From contig SVQJ01000108.1 in assembly GCA_015065395.1 (NCBI GenBank), positions 1 through 6,187 of the forward strand: a DNA stretch of 6,187 bases, given 5' to 3'. Each line of letters begins with the position of its first letter. Position 1 is the stretch's first letter. The DNA is from Oscillospiraceae bacterium (GTDB taxonomy: Bacteria > Bacillota > Clostridia > Oscillospirales > CAG-272). Below, one piece after another: positions 5,081 through 6,187 of the stretch. The position numbers and the translations under genes were made by a program. The notes under the pieces were generated by a model that was given only the letters and a program-made list of their open reading frames with translations, had not been told where the DNA came from and made no database searches.

Positions 5081-6187
5081 TCATCCTGCAAGAGAACGGA
5101 GCAGTGCAGAAACATCTTTTGCAGTATGATATCCGTCACCGTTCAAATCTGCGGCGCAGTATTCAGCGGTATCGGGTACAAACATTACGCTTCCGGCGAT
5201 GAACCGAAGCAGTATGTTCAGATCTGCCGCACTCAACATCCCGTCACCGGTCAGATCTCCGGGCATTATCTCGGGTTCTTCCGTTGTATCTTTTTCCCAT
5301 ACAGCATAAAGCATAACGGAAGCATTTTCTGAATATATACCTCCGCTCAAATATTCAGGCGCTTCGGCGGCAATGTCTGAAGACCAGCCAAGGAATGAGT
5401 ATCCTTCTTTGGTGGGGATATCTTCGGTAATTATAAGATCATTTCCGGTCACCTTGATCTGGTTAGGAATATCTCCAACACCGCCGTTTGCATCAAAAAA
5501 TACTGTGTTTGCTTTAAGTAAGGTGCGTTCACCAAGACCGCCTCCCATAAGCTTTTCTGCGATAGCGGCATTTTCGAAGTTACAATCAAAGTATACTTTT
5601 CCGGACAGGGAAGAAAGAGAAACGTTATCTATAGCCATACAACCGGTGTAGCTGAAGAACAGCTGATAATCAGTATTAACAACAAATCCGGCATTTCTTT
5701 GAGCAATAAGCTCACCGTCAATGTAAACATAAGCTGTTCCGCTTTGGAAGACGAGCTTTACTGTATGCCAGTTTGAAATATCAGCAATTCCCCAATCATG
5801 GCTTTTTGTCCTGCCACCCACGCTGATAGAAGAAGGTGTGATCTTAATATCACCGCCTTCTTTTGTATAGAAGATAGCACACGCTTCTTCTGCACTTGAA
5901 GAAATAAGGGCAAGATCAACGCAAAATTCAATATCCTGTCCGTTTGTGCCGTAATTTCCAAGGAAGCCGTAAGCTTCTGCGGTAGTCCATTGCCAACCGT
6001 AGCCCTGGGGTGCTGCATTTGTAGTATTACCCACATCAGGCTCAGCCTGGGGAGGTTCTTCAGAAACGACGTAAGGAGAAATACCGCCGGGAACGATTGC
6101 CTCAAGGCAAACCTGTGCGTATATACGAGCCATAAAGTCATTGGGATGGCACATATTATCACCGGAAAAGTCGAGATAATCCTTGTA
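5081..6187 (-). CDS. Secreted multidomain protein, 3' part: SGNH-like end, LamG-like, Flg_new repeat, dockerin
   Basis: The reading frame is open through the right edge of the window, so the 5' end, including any signal peptide, is missing; 368 residues are visible, counted from the edge. Residues 1 to ~34 (SGDNMCHPNDFMARIYAQ) resemble the C-terminal end of an SGNH/GDSL esterase domain, with H14 as likely catalytic His. An acidic, Pro-rich linker (about 40-60) follows. Residues ~62-205 form a beta-rich, concanavalin-like LamG or carbohydrate-binding domain (WHTVKLVFQSGTAYVYIDGE, 140-159). Residues ~228-299 match the InlB/Flg_new repeat: VFFDANGG, EGYSFLGWS, LYAVWEK. Residues 310-368 are a type I dockerin with two calcium loops, DLTGDGMLSAAD (311-322) and DLNGDGYHTAKD (347-358). 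The protein probably deacylates glycans while docked on a cohesin scaffold or the cell surface. The ATG at 6154 is internal, not the start. Confidence 0.85.
   Translation of the reverse strand, partial: YKDYLDFSGDNMCHPNDFMARIYAQVCLEAIVPGGISPYVVSEEPPQAEPDVGNTTNAAPQGYGWQWTTAEAYGFLGNYGTNGQDIEFCVDLALISSSAEEACAIFYTKEGGDIKITPSSISVGGRTKSHDWGIADISNWHTVKLVFQSGTAYVYIDGELIAQRNAGFVVNTDYQLFFSYTGCMAIDNVSLSSLSGKVYFDCNFENAAIAEKLMGGGLGERTLLKANTVFFDANGGVGDIPNQIKVTGNDLIITEDIPTKEGYSFLGWSSDIAAEAPEYLSGGIYSENASVMLYAVWEKDTTEEPEIMPGDLTGDGMLSAADLNILLRFIAGSVMFVPDTAEYCAADLNGDGYHTAKDVSALLRSLAG

Noticed and set aside
1..6187. CRISPR array, phage, toxin-antitoxin or defence system
   Set aside because: There are no spaced repeats, integrase, nuclease or small paired genes. 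All substantial coding space is accounted for by five ordinary families.

Overview
The window looks like chromosomal DNA of an anaerobic, low-to-moderate-GC Gram-positive bacterium of the Clostridia, most likely a Ruminococcus-like gut or rumen fibre degrader. The pointers are a C-terminal type I dockerin on a secreted multidomain protein, a Firmicutes-type ribosomal protein L19, A/T-rich sigma-A type promoters, and a mix of carbohydrate-active genes. The genus is inferred from family knowledge, not from any search.

Layout, left to right. Positions 1-94 hold the tail of something transcribed on the + strand from outside the window: two successive hairpins with T runs (about 37-56 and 67-93). 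The second also sits just past the stop of the first - strand gene. malQ (4-alpha-glucanotransferase, GH77) occupies 95-1531 on the - strand. A compact 1566-1613 interval follows, holding both the intrinsic terminator of the next gene and the malQ promoter, with the promoter -35 box in the terminator loop. A MATE-family efflux transporter (1641-3062, -) comes next. It is preceded by a very strong terminator (3123-3153) that ends rplS (3159-3503, -). The rplS gene has a textbook promoter with A/T-rich upstream repeats and a short structured leader. Divergent from rplS is a cytoplasmic GH29 alpha-L-fucosidase (3740-4978, +) with its own promoter. A long hairpin (5014-5055) separates it from the convergent last gene (5081 to the window edge, -). 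That gene is the 3' part of a large extracellular protein: the end of an SGNH-hydrolase-like domain, a LamG-like beta-sandwich, an InlB/Flg_new-type repeat and a dockerin.

Each gene appears to be its own transcription unit, since nearly every boundary carries a terminator or a promoter. No operon logic links them. The biochemical theme is carbohydrate use: the dockerin protein would work outside the cell on plant or host glycans, the fucosidase would trim fucosylated oligosaccharides inside the cell, and MalQ would remodel maltodextrins or glycogen. L19 is housekeeping and the MATE pump exports small molecules. I found no tRNA or rRNA gene, CRISPR array, insertion sequence, phage gene or defence system. 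The points most worth a second look are the rplS leader, the overlapping terminator/promoter, and the domain architecture and dockerin of the truncated gene.
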